Source: UBA2031 sp037189985 | Lineage (GTDB): Bacteria; Pseudomonadota; Gammaproteobacteria; Pseudomonadales; Moraxellaceae | NCBI GenBank assembly: GCA_037189985.1 | Contig: JBBCJX010000004.1 | Span: 1-64,000 of the forward strand | Direction: 5' to 3' | Length of the DNA stretch: 64,000 bases | Shown here: one piece after another, positions 25,414 to 34,277 of the stretch | Numbering within the stretch: position 1 is the first letter of the stretch | How the letters are laid out: each line of letters begins with the position of its first letter | Translations under genes and position numbers: made by a program | Notes under the pieces: generated by a model | The model's database searches: none | What the model was told of the DNA's origin: nothing | What the model saw: only the letters and a program-made list of their open reading frames with translations

Positions 25414-26712
25414 ATGAAAAAGCTGCATCGCATCGTCATTGTAGGCGGTGGTGCTGGCGGGCTTGAGCTCGCCACAGCACTGGGGCACCGCTTGGGCAAA
25501 CACGGCATGGCCAGGATTGTTCTGGTCGATGCCGGACTCAGCCACATCTGGAAGCCCCTGCTGCATGAAGTGGCAGCAGGCACCATCAACTCCTTTGAAG
25601 ATGAACTGAATTATTTTGCACATGGTGCACGCAACCACTTCGAATTCCAGCACGGCAGGCTGGACGGCATTGATCGCGACAAAAAAACCATACACCTGGC
25701 ACCACTCACTGGTGAAAACGGCGAGGTGATTGCCGATGGCCGCAACGTAGCCTATGACACACTGGTCATTGCCATTGGCTCCACCAGCAACGACTTTGGC
25801 ACGGCCGGCGCCCGCGACAACTGTATTTTCCTGGACTCGCGGCCACAGGCCGACCGCTTCCACAAGAAATTCCTGGACATGTACCTGCAGGCGCATGCCA
25901 TGCCGGAAGATGCCCCGGTCAAGCCCGAACTTAACATCGCCATTGTCGGTGCTGGTGCTACCGGTGTGGAACTGGCAGCCGAACTGCACCACGCTTCGCA
26001 TGAATTCATCCAGTACGGCCTGGACGAAATCCCTCCTCATCACGTGAAGATCAGCATTATCGAAGCCGCGCCGCGCATCCTGCCCGCACTGCCGGAAAAA
26101 GCCTCACGGTCTGCACATACCTCGCTGGAGAAACTCGGCGTGAAAATCCATACCGGCCAGATGGTGACGGAAATCACACCGGAAGGGTTGAAGACCAAAG
26201 ACGGGCTGTTCGTACCCGCCTCACTCAAGGTGTGGTCCGCAGGCATCAAGGCCCAGGACTTTCTCAAGGACTTCGGTGGGCTGGAAACCAACCGCATCAA
26301 CCAGCTCGTGGTACGGCCAACCTTGCAGACCTCACGGGACGACAACATCTATGCCTTTGGCGACTGTGCAAGCTGCCAGCTCCCCGGCAGCGAGCGCCCT
26401 CTCCCGCCACGTGCCCAAACAGCCAACCAGCAGGCTACCTTCCTGGTGAAGGCACTCGTGGCTCGTCTGGAAAAAGAACCGCTGCCACAGTTCCGCTATC
26501 ACGACTACGGCTCGCTGATTTCCCTCAGCACCTCCAATACCGTGGGCAACCTCAGCGGCAACATCAACATCCAGGGCTGGATGGCCCGCCTGATGTATCT
26601 CTCGCTCTACCGCATGCACCAGGTGAAACTGCATGGCTTCTTCAAAACCTTCGTACTGTTCTGTAAGGACATGCTGAGTAAGACCTCGGGGCCTACACTC
26701 AAGCTGCACTGA
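25414..26712 (+). CDS. ndh: Type II NADH dehydrogenase (NDH-2)
   Basis: Single-subunit, non-proton-pumping NADH:quinone oxidoreductase of 432 residues. The FAD-binding IVGGGAGGLELATALG starts at residue 7, the NADH-binding IAIVGAGATGVELAAEL is near 175, and the late FAD contact region IYAFGDCASC is near 320. A C-terminal amphipathic membrane-binding part includes FKTFVLFCKDML. It feeds electrons to the same quinone pool that Cyo drains. The start at 25414 gives the canonical N-terminus; GGGG lies about 8 nt upstream. It is convergent with the VWA gene and separated by a terminator. Confidence 0.88.
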   Translation: MKKLHRIVIVGGGAGGLELATALGHRLGKHGMARIVLVDAGLSHIWKPLLHEVAAGTINSFEDELNYFAHGARNHFEFQHGRLDGIDRDKKTIHLAPLTGENGEVIADGRNVAYDTLVIAIGSTSNDFGTAGARDNCIFLDSRPQADRFHKKFLDMYLQAHAMPEDAPVKPELNIAIVGAGATGVELAAELHHASHEFIQYGLDEIPPHHVKISIIEAAPRILPALPEKASRSAHTSLEKLGVKIHTGQMVTEITPEGLKTKDGLFVPASLKVWSAGIKAQDFLKDFGGLETNRINQLVVRPTLQTSRDDNIYAFGDCASCQLPGSERPLPPRAQTANQQATFLVKALVARLEKEPLPQFRYHDYGSLISLSTSNTVGNLSGNINIQGWMARLMYLSLYRMHQVKLHGFFKTFVLFCKDMLSKTSGPTLKLH

Positions 26713-26737
26713 CAAGCTGGCGCATACCCGCATCGAC

Positions 26738-26769
26738 ATGAGAAAGCCCGCTTCCGCGGGCTTTCTCAT
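26738..26769. terminator. Symmetric bidirectional terminator
   Basis: Arms ATGAGAAAGCCCGC (14 bp) with a 4-nt loop lie between two convergent genes (ndh and the VWA gene). A- and T-tracts flank it on both sides. Confidence 0.87.
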
Positions 26770-26793
26770 GTCTTTCCAAGAGCCGGAGAGAGG

Positions 26794-27972
26794 TTAACGG
26801 CTGAGATAGCGCATGCCGTCTTCGATGCCCTTGATGGTCAACGGGTACATCCTGTTTTCCACTATCTGCCTGACCTGGGCAATGGACTGCGTTCCATTCC
26901 AGACATGTTCCGGCTCCGGGTTAAGCCACAGGAATTTTTCAAAATGATGCGTCAGGCGCTGCATCCACAAGGCGCCCGGCTCTTCATTGAAATGCTCCAC
27001 AGAGCCACCCACCGCCATGACTTCGTAAGGACTCATGGTCGCATCCCCCACAAAGATCACACGATAATCCTTGCCGTACTTGTGGATGATGTCCCATATC
27101 GAGGTGCGCTCGCTCCAGCGCCGCATATTGTCCTTCCATACACCTTCATAGATGAAGTTGTGAAAGTAGAAGTACTCCATGTGCTTGAACTCGGTGCGCG
27201 CCGCCGAGAAAAGCTCTTCGCAAACCTTCACATGCGGGTCCATGGAGCCGCCCACATCAAAGAAAATCAGGACCTTGACCTTGTTCTTGCGCTCGGCCCG
27301 CATCTTGATGTCCAGCAAGCCGGCATTGTGGGCCGTCGAGCGGATGGTGTTGTCCACATCCAGTTCTTCTTCGGCACCCGCGCGGGCAAATTTGCGCAGG
27401 CGGCGCAAGGCAACTTTGATATTGCGTATGCCCAGTGCCACAGAGTCGTCCAGATTGCGGAACTCACGCTTTTCCCAGACCTTGGCCGCACGCTTGTTGC
27501 GTGACTCGCCTGCCAGCCTGATGCCTTCGGGATTGGCGCCGAAGGCTCCGTAAGGTGACGTACCTCCCGTCCCCACCATGCGGTTGCCACCCTGGTGACG
27601 TTTGTGCTGCTCCTCAAGACGCTTGCGGAACTCTTCCATGAGTTTTTCCAGCGATCCCATCTTCTGGATTTCTGCCAGCTCCTCAGGAGAAAGGTGTTTT
27701 TCAATCTCACGGCGCAGCCAGTCTTCGGGAATGGCCTTGCTCAACAGTTCGGGATCAATGGCATCAATGCCTTCAAAGTACTTGGCAAACGCCTTGTCGA
27801 ATTTGTCGAAGTGCTTTTCATCCTTGACCAGCACCGTCCGCGAAAGCAGGTAGAAATCATCGATATTGGCATAGGCCAGCCCCTGCTCCAGGGCACGGAT
27901 CAGGTCCAGGAGCTCGCGGATGGTCACCGGCACGCGGTGCTCGCGCAGGGTGAAGAAAAACTGGATCAGCAT
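26794..27972 (-). CDS. VWA-domain protein, CoxE-like
   Basis: Protein of 392 residues beginning MLIQFFFTLREHRVPVTIRE, typical of CoxE-type von Willebrand A proteins. A helical middle region rich in charged residues is followed by a VWA-like domain with a MIDAS-type DVGGSM in FFDVGGSMDPHVKVCEELF. The start at 27972 has a strong GGAGGGGAG upstream. It lies 47 bp after a MoxR ATPase gene on the same strand; MoxR/VWA pairs act as chaperones for metal-cofactor enzymes or envelope complexes. The client is not identifiable from neighbours. Confidence 0.86.
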   Translation of the reverse strand: MLIQFFFTLREHRVPVTIRELLDLIRALEQGLAYANIDDFYLLSRTVLVKDEKHFDKFDKAFAKYFEGIDAIDPELLSKAIPEDWLRREIEKHLSPEELAEIQKMGSLEKLMEEFRKRLEEQHKRHQGGNRMVGTGGTSPYGAFGANPEGIRLAGESRNKRAAKVWEKREFRNLDDSVALGIRNIKVALRRLRKFARAGAEEELDVDNTIRSTAHNAGLLDIKMRAERKNKVKVLIFFDVGGSMDPHVKVCEELFSAARTEFKHMEYFYFHNFIYEGVWKDNMRRWSERTSIWDIIHKYGKDYRVIFVGDATMSPYEVMAVGGSVEHFNEEPGALWMQRLTHHFEKFLWLNPEPEHVWNGTQSIAQVRQIVENRMYPLTIKGIEDGMRYLSR

Positions 27973-28019
27973 GACTTGTTTCTCCCCTCCTGCGCGCAAG
28001 CGGGCAGGAGGAAAATGGC

Positions 28020-28862
28020 TCAGCCTTCGCGGCGATTCATGAACGCCAACCGCTCCAGCAGATGCACGTCTGCCTCATTCTTCAGCAAGGCACCGTATAA
28101 CGGCGGAATGGCCTTGCGAGTGTCACGGCCACGCAGGATGTCTTCGGGAATGTCGTCAGCCAGCAGGAGCTTGAGCCAGTCGATCAGCTCGGAAGTCGAA
28201 GGCTTCTTCTTGAGGCCGGGCACCTTGCGTACATCAAAGAAGATTTCCATGGCATCGCGAACCAGCGAAGCCTTGATGCCGGGGTAATGGACCTCAACGA
28301 TACGCTTCATCGTCTCGACATCAGGGAAAGTGATGTAGTGGAAGAAGCAGCGGCGCAGAAAAGCATCTGGCAGCTCTTTTTCGTTGTTGGACGTAATGAT
28401 GACGATGGGACGGCGTACGGCCTTGATGGTTTCCTGTGTCTCGTAGACATAGAACTCCATCTTGTCGATTTCGGTCAGCAGATCATTGGGGAACTCGATA
28501 TCCGCCTTGTCGACTTCATCAATGAGCAGCACCACGGGAACTTCTGATTCGAAAGCCTCCCAGAGCTTGCCCTTCTTGATGTAGTTGCGGATGTCATGCA
28601 CACGGTCATCCCCCAGCTGCGAATCACGCAGGCGGGACACCGCATCATATTCGTACAGGCCTTGCTGGGCCTTGGTGGTGGATTTCACATGCCATTGGAT
28701 CAGACGCAGACCCAGCGAAGCGGCAACCTGTTCGGCCAGCATGGTCTTGCCGGTACCGGGCTCACCCTTGATGAGCAACGGTTTCTGCAAGGCGATGGAG
28801 GCATTTACCGCCATCTTGAGATCGTCGGTCGCCACATAGGCGTCGGTACCCTGAAACTGCAT
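28020..28862 (-). CDS. MoxR-family AAA+ ATPase
   Basis: AAA+ ATPase of 280 residues. Walker A is KGEPGTGKTML near residue 32, Walker B is VLLIDEVDKAD, and sensor 1 is IITSNNEKELPDAFLRRCFFHYI, with an arginine finger in FLRRC. This is the MoxR subgroup with no extra domains. GAGGG upstream supports the ATG at 28862. It forms an operon with the VWA gene that follows it. Confidence 0.9.
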   Translation of the reverse strand: MQFQGTDAYVATDDLKMAVNASIALQKPLLIKGEPGTGKTMLAEQVAASLGLRLIQWHVKSTTKAQQGLYEYDAVSRLRDSQLGDDRVHDIRNYIKKGKLWEAFESEVPVVLLIDEVDKADIEFPNDLLTEIDKMEFYVYETQETIKAVRRPIVIITSNNEKELPDAFLRRCFFHYITFPDVETMKRIVEVHYPGIKASLVRDAMEIFFDVRKVPGLKKKPSTSELIDWLKLLLADDIPEDILRGRDTRKAIPPLYGALLKNEADVHLLERLAFMNRREG

Positions 28863-28988
28863 GAAAAACCCTCGGCATGTCGTTATACGCACCCGAGTAT
28901 ATGCAGCACCTTCGACCTTTCACAGTATCCAGACCGCACAAGACATGGCCCCTGGCGTGCACAAGGGCCTGTGATGACAGGAAAGGCG

Positions 28989-30263
28989 TCAACCAACCCG
29001 GCGCAGGCAAGGCTGCTCGACGGGTGTACCCATGAGCGGCCTGTCGCCCTGCGCATCACGAATGCGTGTGGGCAATCCCATGACATCCAGCAGGGCCAGG
29101 AAGGGTTCGGGAGGCAGCTCCTCCACGTTCACCATCCTGTGCACATTCCAGTCACCGCGGGCAATCAGCAGTGCTGCCGCCACTGCCGGTACACCAGCGG
29201 TATAGGAAATGGCTTGGCTACCCACCTCGGCAAAGCTCTCGGCATGATCGCAAAGGTTGTAGATGAAGGCCTCTTGTGGCTGGCCATTCTTCTCTCCGCG
29301 AAAATGATTGCCGATGCAGGTCTGCCCGCTGTAATCAGGTGCCAACGATGCCGGGTCAGGCAGCACGGCCTTCATCACCTGCAAGGGAACCACCTCGCGT
29401 CCATCGGCCAGCGTCACAGGGTTTTCCGACAGCAGTCCCAGATTTTTCAGAACAGTGAAAACATTGATGTAATGGTCACTGAAGCCCATCCAGAAGCGGA
29501 TATCCGGTACATCCAGATTCCGGGAAAGGGAATGCAGCTCGTCATGACCTGTCATGTAGAGCGTGTGTTCGCCAAGTCCAGGAAAGTCATAGCGCCGACT
29601 GACAGAAAACATGGCATCGGACTGCCACCGCCGGTTCTGCCAGGACCAGACTTGCCCGGTAAACTCGCGGAAATTTATTTCCGGATCAAAATTGGTTGCG
29701 AAATAACGGCCATGACTGCCGATATTCACATCCAGGATATCAATGGCATCAATCCTGTCGAAGAAATGGCGCTGTGCATAAGCCGCATAAGCATTGACCA
29801 CGCCCGGATCAAAGCCGACACCGAGGATTGCCGTTACCTTGCTGGCAGCACAGGCCGGTGCAAGCTTCCATTCATGGTTGGCATACCAGGGAGGAGCCTC
29901 ACAGACCTTGTCAGGGTCCTCATGAATGGCGGTATCAATATATGCCGCACCAGTTTCAATGCAGGCTTGGAGCACGGACTTGTTGAGGAAAGCGGAGCCG
30001 ACATTGATGACGATTCCAGCACCCGTCTCGCGTATGAGCCGGACAGTGGCAGGAATATCCAGGGCATTCAGGGCATGAGCATCAAGCACACCCGGTGCTT
30101 GCAGGTCACCCTTGTCGCGAATGCTGGCAATGATCTGCTCGCATTTTTCGCGACGACGCGATGCGATATGGATATTGCCCAGCAAGCTGTTGTTCTGGGC
30201 ACACTTATGGGCAACCACATGGGCAACCCCGCCAGCACCGACGATCAGCACCGCTTTCTTCAT
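28989..30263 (-). CDS. Carboxynorspermidine synthase (saccharopine dehydrogenase-like)
   Basis: Protein of 424 residues in the saccharopine dehydrogenase superfamily, with a Rossmann N-terminus VLIVGAGGVAHVVAHKCAQN. Features include AYIDTAIHEDPDK and GVGFDPGVVNAYAAYA near 150-170, and GHDELHSLSRNLDVPDIRFWMGFSDHY (core WMGFSDHY). Pairing with nspC identifies it as carboxynorspermidine or carboxyspermidine dehydrogenase. That enzyme condenses aspartate semialdehyde with 1,3-diaminopropane or putrescine using NADPH. It follows nspC by 28 bp and is probably co-transcribed with it. Confidence 0.9.
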   Translation of the reverse strand: MKKAVLIVGAGGVAHVVAHKCAQNNSLLGNIHIASRRREKCEQIIASIRDKGDLQAPGVLDAHALNALDIPATVRLIRETGAGIVINVGSAFLNKSVLQACIETGAAYIDTAIHEDPDKVCEAPPWYANHEWKLAPACAASKVTAILGVGFDPGVVNAYAAYAQRHFFDRIDAIDILDVNIGSHGRYFATNFDPEINFREFTGQVWSWQNRRWQSDAMFSVSRRYDFPGLGEHTLYMTGHDELHSLSRNLDVPDIRFWMGFSDHYINVFTVLKNLGLLSENPVTLADGREVVPLQVMKAVLPDPASLAPDYSGQTCIGNHFRGEKNGQPQEAFIYNLCDHAESFAEVGSQAISYTAGVPAVAAALLIARGDWNVHRMVNVEELPPEPFLALLDVMGLPTRIRDAQGDRPLMGTPVEQPCLRRVG

Positions 30264-30291
30264 CTACCGATTACCTCTCAGCAATTACCGC

Positions 30292-31398
30292 TCAGGAGAG
30301 CGATGCCACGTAGTCCGCGTAAGAGAACGCCCGGACCACCTCCAGTTGACCATTCAGTTGTTTAACCACGATGTCGGGCATTTCCAGCCCGTTGAACCAG
30401 TTTTTCTTGACCATGGTGTAACCGGCCGCATCGGCAAAGGAAATGCGGTCACCCACCTTGAGCGGCTCACGGAAATGGAACTCTCCGAAAATGTCTCCCG
30501 CGAGGCAGGTCTTGCCGGCCACGATGTATTCATGCTCGCCTTCGTTCACGGCAAGATGGGCGTTCAACCGGTAAATCAGCAGGTCCAGCATGTGGGCTTC
30601 CGTGGAGCTGTCCACAATGGCAATCTTCTTGCCGTTTTCCACAATGTCCAGCACGGTTGTTTCCAATGATGCACATTGCGTGACAGCCGCTTCTCCCGGC
30701 TCCAGATAAACCTGCACACCGTAGCGCCTGGCAAAATCACGCAGGCGTTCAGCAAACGCCTCCAGCGGATAATCCTCGCCCGTAAAATGGATGCCGCCAC
30801 CTAGGCTGACCCACTGCACACGTTGCAGAAGATGACCAAAGCGCTCTTCGATATGCGTGAGCAAGTGGTCAAAAACTTCCAGACTCGCATTCTCACAATT
30901 GTTGTGGAACATGAAGCCGGAGAGCCCATCGATCACGGCTGCAATCTTGTCAGGATCAGACTCGCCAAGCCGGCTGAAAGGGCGCGCCGGGTCGGCCAGC
31001 TCGAATCCGGAGCTGCTCACGCCGGGATTCACGCGAAGGCCCGCAGGAACGGCTGCAGCCCTTGCAGCCTCAGCATGGCGCTCGAACTGGCTCAGGGAGT
31101 TGAAGATGATCTTGTCGGCATGCCGGAGTACTTGAGGAATATCCTCGTCCTTCCAGGCGACACTATAGGCATGTGTCTCACCACCGAATTTCTCTTGGCC
31201 AAGGCGCGCTTCATAAAGAGAGGAAGAGGTGCTGCCATCCATGTATTCGCGCATAAGGTCGAATACGGACCAGGTGGCAAAACATTTCAGTGCCAGCAGG
31301 GACTTTGCACCTGAGTGCTCGCGCAGCCAGGCAATCTTCTCAAGATTCTGGCGCAGTGCGGTCTTGTCGATCAGGTAATACGGTGTTTTCAACATCAT
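30292..31398 (-). CDS. nspC: Carboxynorspermidine/carboxyspermidine decarboxylase
   Basis: PLP-dependent alanine-racemase-fold decarboxylase of 368 residues. The cofactor lysine is Lys38 in LLALKCFA. Further family motifs are FMFHNNCEN, SLGGGIHFTGEDYP, the phosphate-binding EPGEAAV, and the catalytic-interface Cys in AGKTCLAGDIFGEF. It removes the carboxyl group to give norspermidine or spermidine. GGAG lies just upstream of the ATG pair at 31398/31395. Being the first gene of the pair, it sets expression of the dehydrogenase that follows. Confidence 0.93.
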   Translation of the reverse strand: MMLKTPYYLIDKTALRQNLEKIAWLREHSGAKSLLALKCFATWSVFDLMREYMDGSTSSSLYEARLGQEKFGGETHAYSVAWKDEDIPQVLRHADKIIFNSLSQFERHAEAARAAAVPAGLRVNPGVSSSGFELADPARPFSRLGESDPDKIAAVIDGLSGFMFHNNCENASLEVFDHLLTHIEERFGHLLQRVQWVSLGGGIHFTGEDYPLEAFAERLRDFARRYGVQVYLEPGEAAVTQCASLETTVLDIVENGKKIAIVDSSTEAHMLDLLIYRLNAHLAVNEGEHEYIVAGKTCLAGDIFGEFHFREPLKVGDRISFADAAGYTMVKKNWFNGLEMPDIVVKQLNGQLEVVRAFSYADYVASLS

Positions 31399-31507
31399 CA
31401 GCACTCCGCGCCAGCACACATGATGATGCACGCTGGCCAACCGGACCTTGACCTCCCCGTTCAGGGCCCGGTTAAAAAAGGGGCGCCAATGCTACGACCT
31501 CATTACA

Positions 31508-31849
31508 TCAAGTGCCACCTTGCGTGGCCTCGCTCCGACGAATTTCGCGAAAAAACAGCAGTGAATATGTCACTACGCTGACAACCAGCAATGGCAGGGA
31601 AGCCTGCAAGACAGCCAGAGGCTTGTGGGCCAGGATATTGAACATCACGCCCACAGCCGCTGGCACCATGTAAACAAGCTCGCCCTGCACGACAAAGCCC
31701 GGCGTAAACAGCAGGATGGCCAGCAGCGCACGCAGGAAAATGCGCAGCTGCCTGCTGCCGAAGAGATAAGCTGTAACATAACGTTCATATCCCAGCATCA
31801 GCAGCACTGCCATGACAAGATACAGCCCCCAGGCAATCAGATAAGCCAT
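31508..31849 (-). CDS. Small three- to four-helix inner membrane protein, unknown function
   Basis: Protein of 113 residues, mostly hydrophobic, with helices near 3-22, 37-56, 58-72 and 78-97. It begins MAYLIAWGLYLVMAVLLMLGYERYV (hydrophobic first helix followed by a basic turn). No family motif was recognised. It lies 10 bp downstream of ycgN at the end of the rnd-ycgL-phosphatase-ycgN block and is probably co-transcribed. Similar small membrane proteins are common beside these genes in pseudomonads, but no function can be assigned. Confidence 0.72.
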   Translation of the reverse strand: MAYLIAWGLYLVMAVLLMLGYERYVTAYLFGSRQLRIFLRALLAILLFTPGFVVQGELVYMVPAAVGVMFNILAHKPLAVLQASLPLLVVSVVTYSLLFFREIRRSEATQGGT

Positions 31850-31859
31850 TTCACGCTCC

Positions 31860-32321
31860 TCAACGCATCCTGATCCAGCGGATCACATGCTCTTCGATTT
31901 CGTCTTCATCCACGGCCGTTTCTGGCAACACACGGCCAATCACCGAAATGCCGGCAGCCACTACGGTCGCCGTATTGCCACTGAGCAAAGGATGCCAGCG
32001 CGCGAGGCCACGCCCCTCCTGCAACCGGCGATAGGCGCAACTCGCAGGCAGCCAGCTGATTTCGGCAATGTTATCCGGCGTCAGTCGTACACAGTCGGGC
32101 ACATGCTGCTTGCGACCCGAGTAATCGCTGCAACGCGCACTGGAAAGGTCCAGCAATTTGCAGGCAACACGGGTGTAATCGATCTCGCCCGTGTCTTCAT
32201 ATTCCAATTTGTGCAGGCAGCAGCGGCCACAACCATCACACAAGGCCTCCCACTCCCCTGCACTGAGTTCATGCAGGGCATGGCGCTCCCAGAAACGGGG
32301 GCGCAGTCCCGGCTCGGTCAT
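31860..32321 (-). CDS. YcgN/UPF0260 family Cys-cluster protein
   Basis: Protein of 153 residues with the CxxCxxCC-type cluster CDGCGRCCLHKLE near residue 28 and further Cys in VACKLLD, RCSDYSGR, PDCVRLT and SCAYRRL. The conserved WLPASCAYRRLQEGRGLARWHPLLSG tail (part: GLARWHPLLSG) identifies the UPF0260/YcgN family, which probably binds zinc or an iron-sulfur cluster. Function is unknown. The start at 32321 overlaps the stop of the phosphatase gene by four bases; the frame upstream of it lies inside that gene. Confidence 0.88.
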   Translation of the reverse strand: MTEPGLRPRFWERHALHELSAGEWEALCDGCGRCCLHKLEYEDTGEIDYTRVACKLLDLSSARCSDYSGRKQHVPDCVRLTPDNIAEISWLPASCAYRRLQEGRGLARWHPLLSGNTATVVAAGISVIGRVLPETAVDEDEIEEHVIRWIRMR

Positions 32322-32788
32322 TTGCCCACCGCCGTATATTCCAGGCCCTGCTCTGCCAGCCGCTCGCTGATGAAATCCAGCCACACACCTTCCGGCTGCC
32401 AGACGGCATGCATCACTGCGGCGGCCTCGCTGACGGGTACTGCTTCATGCAGGACACGGTAGAGAAATACAAAGGCCGACGCACGCATGTTACAGGCACA
32501 ATGCACCAGCACATTTTCCTCCCGCATGGCCCAGAGCACCTGTGCAAACAGGATGAACTGCGCAGGCTGGGGACTTTCCCACAGCACGGGAATGTTCACA
32601 TAGTTGATGCCCTGCGCCGCCAGCCTTGCGCCTTCATCACCCACCGCATGATCCGACGTAGGCAGGGCAAGATTGATGACATGCTTAACCCTCGCCCCTG
32701 CAAGACCGGAAAGTTGCTCGGGCGAAAGCTGGGCAGCCGTGCACAGGCGCTCGTCTATCGGGCTGAATGACGGCAAGACCTCTGTCAT
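32318..32788 (-). CDS. Dual-specificity phosphatase-like protein (DUF442/BLH type)
   Basis: Protein of 156 residues with a tyrosine-phosphatase fold pattern. The N-terminus has SPIDERLCTAAQLSPEQL, then VKHVINLALP, and a P-loop VHCACNMRASAF with Cys97 and Arg102. The loop is Cx4R, as in the DUF442/beta-lactamase-hydrolase-like phosphatases, rather than the Cx5R of classical tyrosine phosphatases. A second Cys (99) within the loop could form a regulatory disulfide, which is inference. It overlaps ycgL by four bases and ycgN by four, so the three are translationally coupled. Confidence 0.78.
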   Translation of the reverse strand: MTEVLPSFSPIDERLCTAAQLSPEQLSGLAGARVKHVINLALPTSDHAVGDEGARLAAQGINYVNIPVLWESPQPAQFILFAQVLWAMREENVLVHCACNMRASAFVFLYRVLHEAVPVSEAAAVMHAVWQPEGVWLDFISERLAEQGLEYTAVGK

Positions 32789-33087
32789 CGCGATATATCC
32801 CGGTATTTGTTGTCATCCGGATTGTACAAATCCAGCAGATAGTCCTCTTTCTGCGGAGGCATCTGCAGATAGAAGCCGGTACGTGCAATTTCTGCCCGGA
32901 GCTTCTCGCCGCTGATGTGGGCAAGGTCACGACCCGGCTTGAGCGGAACATCCATGACATGCTGAGGAGTGCCGAATACCTGCAAGAGGGCTTCGGGCAG
33001 CTTCTGCACATCACTGCCCTTGGTCACGTAGAGATACATCTCGTCACGTTTCAGGCTTTTGTAGACCGACAACAGAAGCAGGCTCAT
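32785..33087 (-). CDS. ycgL: YcgL-family protein
   Basis: Protein of 100 residues matching the YcgL domain: VYKSLKRDEMYLYVTKGSDVQKLPEALLQVFG at the N-terminus (core KRDEMYLYV), a central VMDVPLKPGRDLAH, and a C-terminal FYLQMPPQKEDYLLD. YcgL proteins are small alpha/beta proteins found in gammaproteobacteria next to rnd. It overlaps rnd upstream by four bases and the phosphatase gene downstream by four. A molecular function is not established. Confidence 0.9.
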   Translation of the reverse strand: MSLLLLSVYKSLKRDEMYLYVTKGSDVQKLPEALLQVFGTPQHVMDVPLKPGRDLAHISGEKLRAEIARTGFYLQMPPQKEDYLLDLYNPDDNKYRDISR

Positions 33088-34277
33088 TTCCCGGACTCCA
33101 CGGAGCGACGGCGCTCCTGGCGCCAGCTTGCAATTTCAGCAGATGCCGCCTCAAGTACCGGCTCCAGGACAGGCAGCAGCAGCTCGCCACGCCACCCCAT
33201 GAAGGCACGAGGCAGAGTCGCTTCCTCGCCATGGTCTGTCCTGCCAAGCACCAGTGCCTCGATGTGTCGCTTGCGCAATAACACTTCGTCCGGCACTGCT
33301 GTTTTTACCGCTACGGATTTCGCAGCTCCGCGCAAAGCATCAAAGAGGTCTCTTGCTTCACGCGGCAAGGGCACAGGCAAAGTATCCGGCCAGTCTTCGG
33401 CAGGCAGTCTGGCCGCCCTGGCAATCACCTCCAGAATGCTTGTGCCTTCCTTGCGCAGGATGCGCGGCGTAACATCCTCGATTTCACCCAGCACCTTGAG
33501 ACTGGAGGGCTGCTGCCGTGCCAGCGAAAAAAGACTGCTGTTCTTGATAAGGAAGCCACGGGGAATATCCCGCTCCCGCGCCTGTTCTTCGCGCCAGACC
33601 AGAAGCTCACGCAAGACTGCAAGCTCCTGCCGGCGCAGCCTCCAGGCATTGCTGACATCACGATAGAGCAGCAGAGGATCAGGCTGGAAATCCAGCTCGT
33701 CCAGCATGAGCCTGCAGTCACTTTCAAAATAGGCCGTCAGTTGGCGGGATTGCAGACCCTCTTCAAGCCGTGCATGCAAAGGGGGCAGGTATTTCACATC
33801 CAGCGCGGCGTAGGCCACCTGCCCTTCGCTGAGCGGCCGCTGCAGCCAGTCCGAGCGTGACTCACCCTTGGGGATGTCAACGCCCAGATTGTCCTGCAAG
33901 GCCTTCTGGTATCCCACCTGCAGACCCTGCCCCATGAAGGCGGTAGCAATCTGGGTATCAATGATCCCCTTGGGCATGGCACCGGCGAGCCGGGTCAGAA
34001 CTTCGATATCTTCCGAACAGGCGTGCAACAACTTGCGTGGAAACTCCTTGAGCAACAGTGGCAGCAGCGGTGAAAAATCCGTGATTGCCAGCGGGTCCAC
34101 CAGATACTCGTTATCACCGTCTCCAATCTGAATCAGGGCAAGACGCGGGTGAAAGGTATCCACCCGCATGAACTCCGTATCCAGTGCGATGGACTCGCGG
34201 GAGGCCAGCTCACTGGCCAGATCGGCAAGGGCACGGTTATCGCTGATGTGGATTATGTTCAATTCCGTTCCTTTCAT
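33084..34277 (-). CDS. rnd: Ribonuclease D
   Basis: 3'-5' exoribonuclease of the DEDD family, 397 residues. The first acidic pair is in ALDTEFMRV, a middle Asp is in HACSEDIEVL, and the DEDDy signature is YAALDVKYL. Two HRDC-like helical domains follow (about 205-380). It trims tRNA precursors and other stable RNAs. The start at 34277 is preferred because GGGGA lies 5 nt upstream, whereas the ATG at 34283 has nothing at proper spacing. That Shine-Dalgarno sequence belongs to a REPIN-like repeat that begins at the next base. Confidence 0.92.
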   Translation of the reverse strand: MKGTELNIIHISDNRALADLASELASRESIALDTEFMRVDTFHPRLALIQIGDGDNEYLVDPLAITDFSPLLPLLLKEFPRKLLHACSEDIEVLTRLAGAMPKGIIDTQIATAFMGQGLQVGYQKALQDNLGVDIPKGESRSDWLQRPLSEGQVAYAALDVKYLPPLHARLEEGLQSRQLTAYFESDCRLMLDELDFQPDPLLLYRDVSNAWRLRRQELAVLRELLVWREEQARERDIPRGFLIKNSSLFSLARQQPSSLKVLGEIEDVTPRILRKEGTSILEVIARAARLPAEDWPDTLPVPLPREARDLFDALRGAAKSVAVKTAVPDEVLLRKRHIEALVLGRTDHGEEATLPRAFMGWRGELLLPVLEPVLEAASAEIASWRQERRRSVESGK

